From the NCBI RefSeq assembly GCF_000019785.1, contig NC_010524.1, forward strand, positions 3,832,001 to 3,896,000: a stretch of DNA of 64,000 nt, given 5' to 3'. The stretch is from Leptothrix cholodnii SP-6 (GTDB taxonomy: Bacteria; Pseudomonadota; Gammaproteobacteria; Burkholderiales; Burkholderiaceae_C). Below the pieces are notes generated by a model. That model did not search any database. It worked only from the letters and a program-made list of their open reading frames with translations, and was not told the DNA's origin. Numbering within the stretch: the first letter of the stretch is position 1; the number at the start of each line of letters is the position of its first letter. The translations under genes and the position numbers were made by a program. Shown here piece after piece: positions 27,107 to 42,532 of this stretch.

Positions 27107-27120
<14 letters not shown>
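26035..27120 (-). CDS. BMP/nucleoside-type ABC permease (NupP-like)
   Basis: A 361-residue inner-membrane permease with an N-terminal cytoplasmic stretch and about nine helices. Family blocks are LIALGLAVCFRSNLWNIGAEGQYILGALAGGW near residues 70-100 and GYGFAAIIVAFVGRLHPVGIVFSA near 275. Its start overlaps the end of the ATPase gene by 14 bases, so production is coupled. It is longer than NupQ by one helix, the usual P/Q difference. Confidence 0.88.
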
Positions 27121-28666
<1,546 letters not shown>

Positions 28667-28724
28667 GTCGGGGTACCCCGCAGCAGGAGGTGGAGAAGGA
28701 AGGGGTCGAGACACATGGCGGCGC

Positions 28725-30029
28725 TCAATCGCGTTGATGGCGGGGCTGCCCGGCCACCCAGGTGGCGCGCAGGTTGCGTTCGTCGCCCAGCACCAGCCAG
28801 GCAAACAGGCGTTCGTGCAAATCCTGCGCCAAGGCGTCGCGGTGCCGGGCCACGGCGCCGTGCGACCAGTCCCACACGCACAGGTCGGCGCTGCAGCCGG
28901 CATCGAACGAGCCGATCTCGTGCGCCAGGCCGAGCGCTTCGGCGCCGCCGCGGGTGGCCGCATGCAGCGCCTTGAAGGCCGTCAGCCGCACGCCCTGCAG
29001 CGCCTGGATCTTGTAGGCATCGGCGAGCGTGCGCTGCATCGACAGGCTGGTGCCGCCACCCACGTCGCTGGCCATGCTGACGTGCGCGCCGGCCGCCTCA
29101 AGAGCCTGCCAGCCGAACAGGCCGCTGCCCAGGAACAGGTTGCTGCTCGGGCTGTGGGCGATCTGCGCGCCGGTATCGGCCAGCAGCGCGCGGTCGGTGT
29201 CGTCGAGCCAGATGCCGTGTGCCAGCACGGCGCGTCCGTTGAGCAGGCCGGCGCGGTGGTAGACGTCGAGGTAGCTGCGCGCCTCGGGGAACAGCTGGGC
29301 CACCCACGCCACCTCGGTGCGGTTCTCGGCCACGTGGGTCTGCATGTAGAGGCCGGGCACCTCGGCCATCCAACGCCCGGCCATCGCGAGCTGTTCGGGC
29401 GTGCTGGTGGGTGCGAAGCGCACCGTCATCGCGTAGGACAGGCGGCCGGTGCCGTGCCAGCGTTCGATCAGCGTGCGGCTGTCGGCGTCGGCGCTGGCCA
29501 CGTCGTCACGCAGGCCGTCGGGGCAATGACGGTCCATCAGCACCTTGCCGGCGATCAGCCGCATGCCGCGGGCATGGGCGCCGGCCAGCAGCGCATCGGC
29601 CGAGACCGCGTGCACGGTCGGGAACACCACCGCCGAGGTCGTGCCGTGCGCGAGCAAGGCGTCGAGAAACGTCTGCGCGCCGGCGTGTGCCACGGCCGGG
29701 TCGGCGTAGCGGCGCTCGGCCGGAAAGGTGTAGCGCTCCAGCCAGTCGAGCAGCTCGGTGCCGTAGCTGGCGATGACGTCGAGCTGCGGGCTGTGCACGT
29801 GGGTGTCGATGAAACCCGGCAGGATCAGCCGGCCGGCGTGATCGTGGCGCTGCCAGTCGTCGCCCGGCGCCTGCGGCTGGGCGGCGACGATGCGGCCGTC
29901 CTCGATCAGCAGCCAGTGATCGGGCCGCCAGCGCACGGCGGGCAGCGCATCGGCCGGCGCGGCCCAGCCGGGGTCGGCGGTGAAGTCGAGCAGGTCGCCG
30001 AACAGGGCTTGACGAACGGGTGCGCTCAT
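28725..30029 (-). CDS. guaD: Guanine deaminase
   Basis: 434 residues of the amidohydrolase superfamily, converting guanine to xanthine plus ammonia. The metal-binding HxH is in FIDTHVHSPQLDV near residue 76. Further ligands sit in MQTHVAENRTEV near 232 and LAHGIWLDD near 270, and the SPSSNLFLGSGLF block is characteristic of GuaD. It lies between the purine importer ATPase and the LysR regulator. Its product, xanthine, is the substrate of the xdhAB enzyme encoded just beyond, so the locus forms one pathway. It overlaps the LysR stop by four bases. Confidence 0.9.
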   Translation of the reverse strand: MSAPVRQALFGDLLDFTADPGWAAPADALPAVRWRPDHWLLIEDGRIVAAQPQAPGDDWQRHDHAGRLILPGFIDTHVHSPQLDVIASYGTELLDWLERYTFPAERRYADPAVAHAGAQTFLDALLAHGTTSAVVFPTVHAVSADALLAGAHARGMRLIAGKVLMDRHCPDGLRDDVASADADSRTLIERWHGTGRLSYAMTVRFAPTSTPEQLAMAGRWMAEVPGLYMQTHVAENRTEVAWVAQLFPEARSYLDVYHRAGLLNGRAVLAHGIWLDDTDRALLADTGAQIAHSPSSNLFLGSGLFGWQALEAAGAHVSMASDVGGGTSLSMQRTLADAYKIQALQGVRLTAFKALHAATRGGAEALGLAHEIGSFDAGCSADLCVWDWSHGAVARHRDALAQDLHERLFAWLVLGDERNLRATWVAGQPRHQRD

Positions 30030-31003
30030 GCCGATTTCCCGTTCGCCTTGGACGGGCTGAGGCCTCGTGCGACGTCGCGCACGGTTTCGCGCAGCCAGCG
30101 CAGGGACGAGGCACTGTGGCTGACGTCGTGCCAGAGCTGGTAGTAGGTCATGCTGGGAAAGTTGACGGGGCAGCGCACGATGCGCAGGGGCAGCAGGTCG
30201 ACATAACGTTGGCAGAACAGCCGGCCGGTGGTGAGCACGAGCTGAGTTTGCGCCAGCATCAGCGGCACCAGCGCGAAGTGCGGGCTGCGCACCGCGATGC
30301 GCCGGCTCTTGCCCAGGCGCTGCAGGTGTTCGTCGATCACGCCGCGTGCGCCGGCATGCAGCGCGGTCGGGGCGACGTGCTCGGCGTCGAGGTAGCGATC
30401 GAGCGTCCAGCTGCGCGGGTTGCGCACGGCGGCGTGATCCTGCCCGACCAGGCAGACGATCTCGTCGGAAAACAGCCGCCCGAGGTGCAGCTCGCCGGGG
30501 GGTTCGAGCCAGTTGCCGATCACCAGGTCGACCTCGCCACGCGCCAGCCGGGCGCGGTAGTCGTAGTCGGCCGACAGCGCGTGGATCGTCAGCTGCGCCA
30601 TCGGCGCCTCGTGCTTGATGCGCGCCACCAGCGTGGGCAGGAATGTGGGGTCGAGGTAGTCGCTCGCCGCGATGCGGAACTCCACCGCCTGGCTCTGCGG
30701 CGAGAACGCGCCGAACGCGCGCTCGCCGAACTTGCCGCCGAACAGCTGCTCGGCGCTGCGCAACAGCGTCTCGGCCGGGCCCATCAGCTGCAGCGCCACC
30801 TCGGTGGGCACCATGCCGGTGCCGGCACGCACCAGCAGCGGGTCGCCGGTGAGGGCACGCAGGCGCTTGAGTTGGGCGCTGACGGCGGGTTGGGTGGTGG
30901 CCAGGCGCATCGCTGCTCGCGACACGCTGCGTTCGGTGATCACGGTGTGCAAGACCCGGACAAGATGAAGCTCGATCTTGTCAAAGTTGGGGCGGTTGTC
31001 CAT
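30026..31003 (-). CDS. LysR-family transcriptional regulator of the purine locus
   Basis: 325 residues. The N-terminal winged helix (residues about 10-65) contains RSVSRAAMRLATTQPAVSAQLKRLRALTGD, and the rest is a periplasmic-binding-protein-like effector domain. The ATG at 31003 (MDNRPNFDKIELHLVRVLH) gives the normal LysR start; the frame upstream to 31129 crosses the divergent promoter region. It is divergent from xdhA with a 106-base gap and coupled to guaD downstream, so it probably controls xdhABC and guaD/uptake genes in response to a purine intermediate. The inducer is not known. Confidence 0.87.
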   Translation of the reverse strand: MDNRPNFDKIELHLVRVLHTVITERSVSRAAMRLATTQPAVSAQLKRLRALTGDPLLVRAGTGMVPTEVALQLMGPAETLLRSAEQLFGGKFGERAFGAFSPQSQAVEFRIAASDYLDPTFLPTLVARIKHEAPMAQLTIHALSADYDYRARLARGEVDLVIGNWLEPPGELHLGRLFSDEIVCLVGQDHAAVRNPRSWTLDRYLDAEHVAPTALHAGARGVIDEHLQRLGKSRRIAVRSPHFALVPLMLAQTQLVLTTGRLFCQRYVDLLPLRIVRCPVNFPSMTYYQLWHDVSHSASSLRWLRETVRDVARGLSPSKANGKSA

Positions 31004-31109
31004 ACCGTTCGAAGCATACTTTCTATCCACCAGCACGTATAGCTGCGGGAAACCAAAGGAGTATGGTGCGGGTGATTCCCGAGCAGCCCCCAGCAGGAAC
31101 GAACGATCC
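31004..31109. promoter_or_regulatory. Divergent LysR/xdhA control region
   Basis: This 106-base gap is A/T-richer than its surroundings. It contains ATAC (31016-31019) and GTAT (31037-31040) as an inverted pair 17 bases apart, with a second CATACC/GTATGG pair at its edges. LysR proteins bind such dyads in shared promoter regions, so this is the expected operator region; the exact site is not established. Confidence 0.4.
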
Positions 31110-32702
31110 ATGACCGACACCCGGCCCATCCGTTTCCATCACCGCGGCAGCGTGCAGACCGTTGCCGGCGCACCCACCACCCGCAGCCTGCTCGAGTGGC
31201 TGCGCGAAGACCAGCGCTGCACCGGCAGCAAGGAAGGCTGCAACGAGGGCGACTGCGGCGCCTGCACCGTGATCGTGGCCGAACTCGCCACCGAACAGGA
31301 CCGCAAGACACCCGGCGCCACGCTGATCGGCAGCGGCGATTCGACCTTGCGGCTGCGCAACCTCAACGCCTGCCTCACTTTCCTGCCCACGCTCGACGGC
31401 AAGGCGCTGATCACGGTCGAAGACCTGCCACGCGCCTGCGGTCTGCCGGCAGGTCAGCTGCATCCCGCGCAGCAGGCGATGGTCGATTGCCACGGCTCGC
31501 AATGCGGTTTCTGCACGCCCGGTTTCGTGATGACGATGGCCACGGTGCACGAGCGCCAGGCGGCAACGGATCAGCCCGCCAGCCGCGCCACGCTGTCCGA
31601 CGACCTGGCCGGCAACCTGTGCCGCTGCACCGGCTATCGGCCGATCCTGGACGCCGCGATGCGGCTCGGCGACGCCACCGCCGCCCGCATCGACGCCGCG
31701 CCGATCGCCGCCGCGCTGCAGGCGCTGGCGCACGATGCGCCGCTGCATTACGCCGCGCAGAACCCGGCCGTGATCGCCGACGGCATCGCGCGCACCGACC
31801 ATTTCCACGCGCCGCGCACGGTGGCCGAACTGGCCGCGCTGCGCCTCGCCAACCCGCAGGCACGCCTGCTGGCCGGCGCCACCGACATCGGCCTGTGGGT
31901 CAACAAGCTGTTCCGCGACCTGGGCGAGCTGCACTTCATCGGCGAAGTGGCCGAGCTGAAGCGGCTGGCCGTCATCGACGGCGCGCTGCACATCGGCGCG
32001 GCCGTGAGCCTGGAAGACGCCTGGTCCGCGCTCGCCACGGCCACGCCCGAGCTGACCGAAGTCTGGAAGCGTTTCGCCTCGCCGCCGGTGCGCCACGCCG
32101 GCACGCTGGGCGGCAACATCGCCAACGGCTCGCCGATCGGCGACGGCGCGCCGGTGCTGATGGCGCTCGATGCACAACTCGTGCTGCGCCTGGGCGACGT
32201 CACGCGCACGGTCGCGCTGAAAGACTTCTACCTCGGCTACATGGTCAACGCGCTGGCGCCGGGCGAGTTCATCCAGGAACTGCGCGTGCCGCTGCCCGAT
32301 GCACACACCCTCGTGCGGGTCTGGAAAGTCTCCAAGCGCTACGACAGCGACATCTCGGCGCTATGCGGCGCATTCGCGTTGAAGCTCGATGCCAACAGTG
32401 TGATCGGCCATGTGCGCCTGGCCTGGGGCGGCCTCGCCGCGACCGTGAAACGCGCGGTCGGCGCCGAAGTCGCGCTGCTCGGCCAGCCCTGGAACGAGGC
32501 CACGCTGCAAGCGGCTCAAGTCGCGCTGGCGCAGGAGTTCCAGCCGCTCGACGACCTGCGCGCCAGCGCCGCCTACCGCCGCACGGTGGCCGCCAATCTG
32601 CTGCGCCGGCTGTGGCTCGAAACCCGCCTCGACGCGCCTCTCGACGCGACGCACACCCGCGTCTGGAACACCGCCAACCCGACCGAATCGGAGGCCGCAT
32701 GA
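31110..32702 (+). CDS. xdhA: Xanthine dehydrogenase small subunit (2Fe-2S/FAD)
   Basis: 530 residues. The plant-type [2Fe-2S] motif is GCNEGDCGACTV near residues 47-58, and the second [2Fe-2S] domain has CHGSQCGFCTPGF and LCRCTGYRPI near 128-175. The FAD-binding domain follows (LLAGATDIGLWVNK near 255, then HAGTLGGNIANGSPIGD). This subunit passes electrons from the molybdenum centre to NAD+. The ATG at 31110 is chosen because earlier in-frame codons lie in the divergent promoter region. The stop overlaps the xdhB start (ATGA). Confidence 0.95.
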   Translation: MTDTRPIRFHHRGSVQTVAGAPTTRSLLEWLREDQRCTGSKEGCNEGDCGACTVIVAELATEQDRKTPGATLIGSGDSTLRLRNLNACLTFLPTLDGKALITVEDLPRACGLPAGQLHPAQQAMVDCHGSQCGFCTPGFVMTMATVHERQAATDQPASRATLSDDLAGNLCRCTGYRPILDAAMRLGDATAARIDAAPIAAALQALAHDAPLHYAAQNPAVIADGIARTDHFHAPRTVAELAALRLANPQARLLAGATDIGLWVNKLFRDLGELHFIGEVAELKRLAVIDGALHIGAAVSLEDAWSALATATPELTEVWKRFASPPVRHAGTLGGNIANGSPIGDGAPVLMALDAQLVLRLGDVTRTVALKDFYLGYMVNALAPGEFIQELRVPLPDAHTLVRVWKVSKRYDSDISALCGAFALKLDANSVIGHVRLAWGGLAATVKRAVGAEVALLGQPWNEATLQAAQVALAQEFQPLDDLRASAAYRRTVAANLLRRLWLETRLDAPLDATHTRVWNTANPTESEAA

Positions 32703-35062
32703 ATGTCCTGAACGACGCCTTCGCCAAGCCGATCGACGCAACAGCCGACGCGCCTGATCCACGCCGCGTCGGCGTCAATCGCGCACACGAATCGGCCCAC
32801 CTGCACGTGGCCGGTGCCGCGCCCTACATCGACGACATCCCCGAAGTGGCCGGCACGCTGCACGCGGCGCTGGGCCTGTCGCCGCTGGCGCACGGCAGGC
32901 TGCTCGGCATCGACCTCGACCTGCTGCGCGCCCAGCCCGGCGTGGTGGCGGTCTACACCGCCGCCGATCTGGCGGGCTTGAACGACTGTGGCCCGATCGT
33001 GCACGACGAGCCGATCCTGGCCGAAGGCACCTTGCGCTACGTCGGCCAGCCGGTGTTCGCGGTGATCGCTCAAACGCGCGACCTCGCCCGCCGCGCCGCC
33101 GACCTCGCAAAGAAGGCGATTCGCGCCGAGCCGCTGCCGGCAGTGATGACGGCCCGCGAAGCCCACGCGCTGCAGCAGTACGTGGTGCCGCCGATGAAGC
33201 TCGCGCGTGGCGACGCCCCCGCCGCACTGGCCGCCGCACCACATCGGCTGAACGGCAGTTTCAGCCTCGGTGGCCAGGAGCAGTTCTACCTCGAAGGCCA
33301 GATCTCGTATGCGATCCCGCAGGAAGACGGCGGCCTGCTGGTGCACTGCTCGACCCAGCACCCGAGCGAGATGCAGCACCTGGTGGCTCACGCGCTCGGC
33401 CTGTCGTCGCACCAGGTGCAGGTGCAGTGCCGGCGCATGGGCGGGGGTTTCGGTGGCAAGGAGTCGCAATCGGCGCCGTTCGCCTGCATCGCCGCACTGG
33501 CCGCGCAGCGGCTGGGCCGGCCGGTCAAGCTGCGGCCCGATCGCGACGACGACATGTTGATCACCGGCCGGCGCCACGGCTTCGAGTTCGACTACGAGGT
33601 CGGCTTCGACGACGCCGGCCACGTGCTTGGCGTGACGATCGACATGATCGCCAACGCCGGCCATTCGGCCGACCTGTCGCCGCCGGTGATGACACGTGCG
33701 CTGTGCCACTTCGACAACGCCTACTGGCTGCCGAACGTGGCGATGCGCGGCTACTGCGCGCGCACCAACACGCAGAGCAACACCGCGTTCCGCGGCTTCG
33801 GCGGGCCGCAGGGCGCGCTGGCTGTCGAGTGGATCCTCGACGGCATCGCGCGCCAGCTCGGTCTCGACGCGCTGGCGGTGCGGCAGGCCAACTTCTACGG
33901 CGTGACCGATCGCAACGTCACGCCCTACGAGCAGGTCGTCGAAGACAACGTCATCCACCCGCTGGTCGAGCAGCTCGCCCGCGAGGCCGATTACGCCGGG
34001 CGTCGCGCCGAGATCGACGCCTTCAACGCCAGCAGCCCGGTGCTGAAAAAAGGCCTGGCGCTGACGCCGGTGAAGTTCGGCATCAGCTTCAACGTCGCGC
34101 ACTTCAACCAGGCGGGCGCGCTGGTGCACGTCTACGCCGACGGCTCGATCCTGGTCAACCACGGTGGCACCGAGATGGGCCAGGGCCTGAACACCAAGGT
34201 GGCGATGGTGGTGGCGCACGAACTGGGCGTGGGTTTCGAGCGCGTGCGTGTCACCGCCACCGACACGCAGAAAGTGGCCAACACCTCGGCCACCGCGGCG
34301 TCGACCGGCAGCGACCTCAACGGCAAGGCGGCGCAGGACGCGGTGCGGCAGATCCGCGCGCGGCTGGCCGCGTTCATCGCCCGACGCTGGCAGGTGTCGG
34401 CCGACGCGGTGGTGTTCGGCAACGACGTCGTCAGCGCGGGCGAACACCGCATCGGTTTTGCCGAACTGGCGACGCAGGCGTATTTCGGCAGCGTGCAGCT
34501 GTGGAGCGACGGCTTCTACGCCACGCCCGGCCTGCACTGGAACCGCGAGACGCTCAAGGGCAAGCCGTTCTTCTACTTCGCCTACGGCGCCGCCGTCAGC
34601 GAGGTGCTGATCGACACGCTGACCGGCGAATGGAAGCTGCTGCGCGCAGATGCGCTGCACGACGTGGGCGCCTCGCTGAATCCGGCCGTCGACATCGGCC
34701 AGGTCGAAGGTGCCTTCGTGCAGGGCATGGGCTGGCTGACCACCGAGGAGCTGTGGTGGCACCCCAAGACGGGCAAGCTGATGACGCACGCGCCCAGCAC
34801 CTACAAGATCCCGACCGCCAACGACGTGCCCGAAGCTTTCCACGTCAAGCTGTTCGAGAACCGCAACAGCGCCGACACCATCCACCGCAGCAAGGCGGTC
34901 GGCGAGCCGCCGCTGCTGCTGCCGTTCAGCGTGTTCCTGGCGATCCGCGACGCGGTGTCGGCGGCGGGCGGTCACCGCACGCAGCCGCCGTTGCGCGCAC
35001 CGGCCACCAGCGAGGCAATCCTGGATGCGGTGATGGCGGTGCAAGGCGCGGCCACGGCGTGA
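32699..35062 (+). CDS. xdhB: Xanthine dehydrogenase molybdenum-binding subunit
   Basis: 787 residues that bind molybdopterin and oxidise hypoxanthine/xanthine to urate. Molybdopterin-binding blocks are MGGGFGGKESQ near residue 248, AFRGFGGPQGAL near 363 and HGGTEMGQGLNTKV near 490. The C-terminal catalytic-glutamate region SKAVGEPPLLLP is intact near 730. It starts four bases inside the xdhA end. The active-site residues seen match XDH rather than aldehyde oxidase or CO dehydrogenase. Confidence 0.95.
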   Translation: MNVLNDAFAKPIDATADAPDPRRVGVNRAHESAHLHVAGAAPYIDDIPEVAGTLHAALGLSPLAHGRLLGIDLDLLRAQPGVVAVYTAADLAGLNDCGPIVHDEPILAEGTLRYVGQPVFAVIAQTRDLARRAADLAKKAIRAEPLPAVMTAREAHALQQYVVPPMKLARGDAPAALAAAPHRLNGSFSLGGQEQFYLEGQISYAIPQEDGGLLVHCSTQHPSEMQHLVAHALGLSSHQVQVQCRRMGGGFGGKESQSAPFACIAALAAQRLGRPVKLRPDRDDDMLITGRRHGFEFDYEVGFDDAGHVLGVTIDMIANAGHSADLSPPVMTRALCHFDNAYWLPNVAMRGYCARTNTQSNTAFRGFGGPQGALAVEWILDGIARQLGLDALAVRQANFYGVTDRNVTPYEQVVEDNVIHPLVEQLAREADYAGRRAEIDAFNASSPVLKKGLALTPVKFGISFNVAHFNQAGALVHVYADGSILVNHGGTEMGQGLNTKVAMVVAHELGVGFERVRVTATDTQKVANTSATAASTGSDLNGKAAQDAVRQIRARLAAFIARRWQVSADAVVFGNDVVSAGEHRIGFAELATQAYFGSVQLWSDGFYATPGLHWNRETLKGKPFFYFAYGAAVSEVLIDTLTGEWKLLRADALHDVGASLNPAVDIGQVEGAFVQGMGWLTTEELWWHPKTGKLMTHAPSTYKIPTANDVPEAFHVKLFENRNSADTIHRSKAVGEPPLLLPFSVFLAIRDAVSAAGGHRTQPPLRAPATSEAILDAVMAVQGAATA

Positions 35063-35075
35063 TCGGGCCACGGGC

Positions 35076-35912
35076 ATGAGTCACGCCGCGCTGTTGTCCA
35101 CCGCTCGGCAATGGCTGGCGAGCGGCGTGCCGTGTGTCGATGTCAGCGTGGTGGCGCATCGCGGCTCGGTGCCGCGCGAGAGCGGCACGCACATGCTGGT
35201 GAGCGCCGGCGAGGTGGCCGGAACGATCGGTGGTGGGCACCTGGAGCTGAAGGCGATCCAGGCCGCGCAGGAACTGCTGGCGGCAGGGTCGCAGCGGCTG
35301 GCCGCGCTGGCGCACGCGCCGCTGGATCTGCATTTCCCGCTCGGCCCCGCGCTCGGCCAATGCTGCGGCGGCAGCGTGACGCTGCGCCTGCAGCCGCTGA
35401 CCGCCGACGCGCTCGCGGCCTGGAGCACCGCCACGCCACGTTTCCACCTGCAGCTCTACGGCGCCGGCCACGTCGGCCGGGCGATCGTCGCGCTGCTGGC
35501 CGGCATCGACTGCCGGGTGCAGTGGATCGACGAACGCGAGGCCGAATTCCCGCCGCTGCGGCCCGGTGCGTTCGAGCCCGCACACATCGAACGCGTCTGC
35601 GTCGAGCCGGTCGAAGCCGAGGTGGCCGTCGCGCCGCCGCTCTCGCATTACCTCGTGCTCACGCACAGCCACGACCTCGACCTGCGCATCACCGAGGCGA
35701 TCCTGCGGCGCGGCGATTTCGCCTTCTGCGGCCTGATCGGCAGCCAGACCAAACGTGGGCGTTTCATGCACCGCTTCGAGCAGCGCGGCATCGGCGCCGA
35801 CACGCTGGCGCGCCTGACCTGCCCGATCGGTGTGCCGGGCATCGCCGGCAAGGAGCCCGAAGTGATCGCGATCGCGGTGGTGGCGCAGCTGCTGGCCGGC
35901 GGCACGGGCTGA
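35076..35912 (+). CDS. xdhC: XdhC molybdenum cofactor insertion factor
   Basis: 278 residues. XdhC binds and sulfurates molybdenum cofactor and hands it to XdhB. The N-terminal XdhC/CoxI domain includes VAHRGSVPRESGTHMLV and GTIGGGHLELKA. The cofactor-related cysteine pair lies in ALGQCCGGSV near residue 94. A Rossmann-like C-terminal domain has LYGAGHVGRAIVALLAG near 126 and a FCGLIGSQTKRGRF block. It is 13 bases after xdhB, the usual xdhABC order. It is convergent with the hybrid kinase gene, with no clear terminator in the 36-base gap. Confidence 0.94.
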   Translation: MSHAALLSTARQWLASGVPCVDVSVVAHRGSVPRESGTHMLVSAGEVAGTIGGGHLELKAIQAAQELLAAGSQRLAALAHAPLDLHFPLGPALGQCCGGSVTLRLQPLTADALAAWSTATPRFHLQLYGAGHVGRAIVALLAGIDCRVQWIDEREAEFPPLRPGAFEPAHIERVCVEPVEAEVAVAPPLSHYLVLTHSHDLDLRITEAILRRGDFAFCGLIGSQTKRGRFMHRFEQRGIGADTLARLTCPIGVPGIAGKEPEVIAIAVVAQLLAGGTG

Positions 35913-35948
35913 ACCGGGCCGCACGGACGAGGCTCGGGCTCTCGAGGC

Positions 35949-39950
<4,002 letters not shown>

Positions 39951-39990
39951 GGCACGGCACCTCTTTGCCGAGCGATTCTAGGCACGCCGC

Positions 39991-42105
39991 CTAGACCACC
40001 GCGCCAGCTTCTCGACGGGCGGCGCGCAGGACGCTCGAAAACTCTGCGGCGGGCATCGGCACGCCGTACAGGAAGCCCTGGAACTGCCGGCAACCGAACT
40101 CGCGCAGCATGTCGCCCTGCGCCGCCAGCTCGACCCCTTCGGCCACCACGCTCAGGCCCAGGCTGGCCGCCAGCGCCACGATGGCACGCGACAGCCGCGC
40201 GTCGACGGTGTCCTCGAGGATGTCGCGCACGAACGAGCGGTCGATCTTGAGCTGGTCGAACGGCAGCCGCTTGAGGTAGGACAACGACGAGAAGCCGGTG
40301 CCGAAATCGTCGAGCGAAAAACCCACGCCGTGGTCGCGCAGGCGGTGCATGCGCGCGGCGATGTCGTCGACGTCGCCCACCAGTGCGCTCTCGGTGAGCT
40401 CGAGCTTGAGGCGGCGCACCGGCGCGCCGGTGCGTGCCAGCGTGGCCAGCACGAAGTCGACGAAATCGGGTTCGTGCAGCTCGCGGGCGCTGATGTTGAG
40501 CGCCACGGTCAGGTCGTCGAGATCGGCGTCGCGCTCCCAGGCGCACAGCTGCTCGCAGACCTGCTCGAGCAGCACCCGCCCGAGCGGCACGATCAGGCCG
40601 GTTTCCTCGGCCAGCGCGATGAATTCGGTCGGGCCGATCACGCCGCGCTGCGGGTGGTGCCAGCGCACCAGGGCCTCGGCGCCGAGCGCGGCCGAGCGGT
40701 CGCCGACCTGCAGCTGGTAGACCAGCTGGAACTGCCGGCAGGCCAGCGCGGTGCGCAGCTCGGCCTCGAGCGCCGAACGGGCCTCGACCGCCGCCTGCAT
40801 CGCCGGATCGAAGAACCTCAGGCAGCCGCGGCCGGCCCGCTTGGCCTCGTAGAGCGCGATGTCGGCCCACTTCAGAAGCTGCTCGGCCTGCTCGGCCTTG
40901 TCGGCATCGACCGCCACCACGCCCATGCTGGCGCTGCAGTGGTGCAGGTGGTCGCCGATCGCGTAGGGCTCGGCCAGCACCGCCAGCAGCTTGGCACCGG
41001 CCGCCTCGGCAGCTGCGGCGGGCGAGACCGCCGAGCGGCGCTCGTGCATCAGCAGCACGGCGAACTCGTCGCCACCGAGCCGCGCGACGATGTCCTGCTG
41101 GCGCACGCAGGCCTTCAGGCGGACGGCGACCTGGCGCAGCAGCTGATCGCCGACATCGTGGCCGTGGGCATCGTTGACGAGCTTGAAATGGTCCAGGTCG
41201 ACCAGGCACAGCGTGGCGCTGCCCTGGCCGAGCTGGTCGCCGACCAGGCTGAAGCGCAGCAGCTCGACCAGCCGGCGGCGGTTCGGCAGCTCGGTCACGG
41301 GGTCGTAGAACGCCAGGCTGAAGGCCTGCGCCTCGGCTTCCTTGCGGCGCGAGATGTCGCTGAGCGTGCCGATCATGCGCATCGGCCGACCGGCCTCGTC
41401 GTGCTGCACGACCCGCCCGCCCTCGAGCACCCAGACGTAGCTGCCGTCGCCGCAGCGCATGCGGTGCTCGCTCTCGTAGCCGCTGCTGATGCCGCGCCGG
41501 TGGCGGTCGAGGCGGCGCTGCACCGCCGCGGCGTCGTCGGGGTGGACGCGTGCGCGCCAGGCGTCGACGCTGGTGTCGCCCGCGCCTTCGTCGTCGCCCA
41601 GCAGGATGCGCCACTGCTGCGACAGCGTGACGCTGTGCTCGCGCAGATCCCAGTCCCAGACGCCCTGCTCCGCGCCCTCGACCGCGAAGATCCAGCGCGC
41701 CTCGTTGCGCTGCAGGTTCTCGGCGTTGTCGCGGTACAGACGCAGCACGTTGGCCACGCGCGCGTGCACCACCGGCGGGCTGAAGGGCTTGGTGATGAAG
41801 TCGGCGGCACCGAGCGCGAGGGCGAGCGACTCGTTGGCCTCGTCGACATGCGCCGTGACGAAGACCACCGGCATGCCCTGCAGATACGGGTCGCGCTTGA
41901 TGCGGCGCAGCAGCTCGAAGCCGTCCATGCCGGGCATCTGCGCATCGAGCAGCACGATGTCGCAGCGGTCGTGGCCCAGGCGCGTCAGGGCGTCGGCACC
42001 GGAGGTCGCGAAACACACGGTGTACTGGGGCTCAAGGATGCGCGAGAGCAGCTGGATCGCCGCCACGTCGTCGTCGACTATGAAAACCCGCGGCAGACTC
42101 GACAT
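39991..42105 (-). CDS. Receiver-PAS-GGDEF-EAL protein (c-di-GMP turnover)
   Basis: A 704-residue soluble response regulator. The receiver domain is residues 1-120 with phospho-acceptor D54 (IVLLDAQMPGMDG). A PAS domain lies at about 135-260. The GGDEF domain carries the intact catalytic loop ARLGGDEFAVL near 365, and the EAL domain has AEALVRWHHP near 475, LTESAL and LDDFGTGFSSLSYLKRLPF. Both active sites look complete, so it could make or break c-di-GMP. The ATG at 42105 fits the receiver start; a longer frame adds 32 low-complexity residues. It lies directly upstream of the MASE1 hybrid kinase on the same strand, so that kinase is the obvious phospho-donor candidate. Confidence 0.87.
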   Translation of the reverse strand: MSSLPRVFIVDDDVAAIQLLSRILEPQYTVCFATSGADALTRLGHDRCDIVLLDAQMPGMDGFELLRRIKRDPYLQGMPVVFVTAHVDEANESLALALGAADFITKPFSPPVVHARVANVLRLYRDNAENLQRNEARWIFAVEGAEQGVWDWDLREHSVTLSQQWRILLGDDEGAGDTSVDAWRARVHPDDAAAVQRRLDRHRRGISSGYESEHRMRCGDGSYVWVLEGGRVVQHDEAGRPMRMIGTLSDISRRKEAEAQAFSLAFYDPVTELPNRRRLVELLRFSLVGDQLGQGSATLCLVDLDHFKLVNDAHGHDVGDQLLRQVAVRLKACVRQQDIVARLGGDEFAVLLMHERRSAVSPAAAAEAAGAKLLAVLAEPYAIGDHLHHCSASMGVVAVDADKAEQAEQLLKWADIALYEAKRAGRGCLRFFDPAMQAAVEARSALEAELRTALACRQFQLVYQLQVGDRSAALGAEALVRWHHPQRGVIGPTEFIALAEETGLIVPLGRVLLEQVCEQLCAWERDADLDDLTVALNISARELHEPDFVDFVLATLARTGAPVRRLKLELTESALVGDVDDIAARMHRLRDHGVGFSLDDFGTGFSSLSYLKRLPFDQLKIDRSFVRDILEDTVDARLSRAIVALAASLGLSVVAEGVELAAQGDMLREFGCRQFQGFLYGVPMPAAEFSSVLRAARREAGAVV

Positions 42106-42532
42106 GACGGTGTTCGGAACTGGTGAAGGGACAGGAAACGGGGACAGGTTCGGCGCGCGCCCGCCAGCCGGATTTGACACGAAGTCGACGCGCCCCCGCA
42201 CGGTGGCGGCAGCTCACTCGGGGGCCGGGTCGACATCGTTGCGCAACGGCGAGGCAATACAGTATGCCTTCGGCTCGATGACGGCCGATAGTCGCAAAAC
42301 TGAAAACCGGGGTGTCGGACGACGCGCTCGGGCGGACACGCCCGATGCCATCGGTACTGTGGCGTTTTCGTAAATCGGGGTTTGAAACGCAAGGGCATGC
42401 AACAAGCGGAAAAACCGGCGCTCAAACTGGAGCGATGACCCTTGATTCAGGGCGCGACATGGCGCAGGCGCCACACCGGGGCTGGCACATTGCAGCTATC
42501 TTGAAGATCTCTGCATCAACCTGAGTCACGCC
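42106..42532. other. Divergent intergenic region, no gene seen
   Basis: These 427 bases lie between the receiver-GGDEF-EAL gene (minus) and the large PBP gene (plus). Part of it (42230-42380) is less G/C-rich and probably holds promoters for both. No frame shows convincing coding character, and I see no RNA gene or clear repeat. Confidence 0.5.
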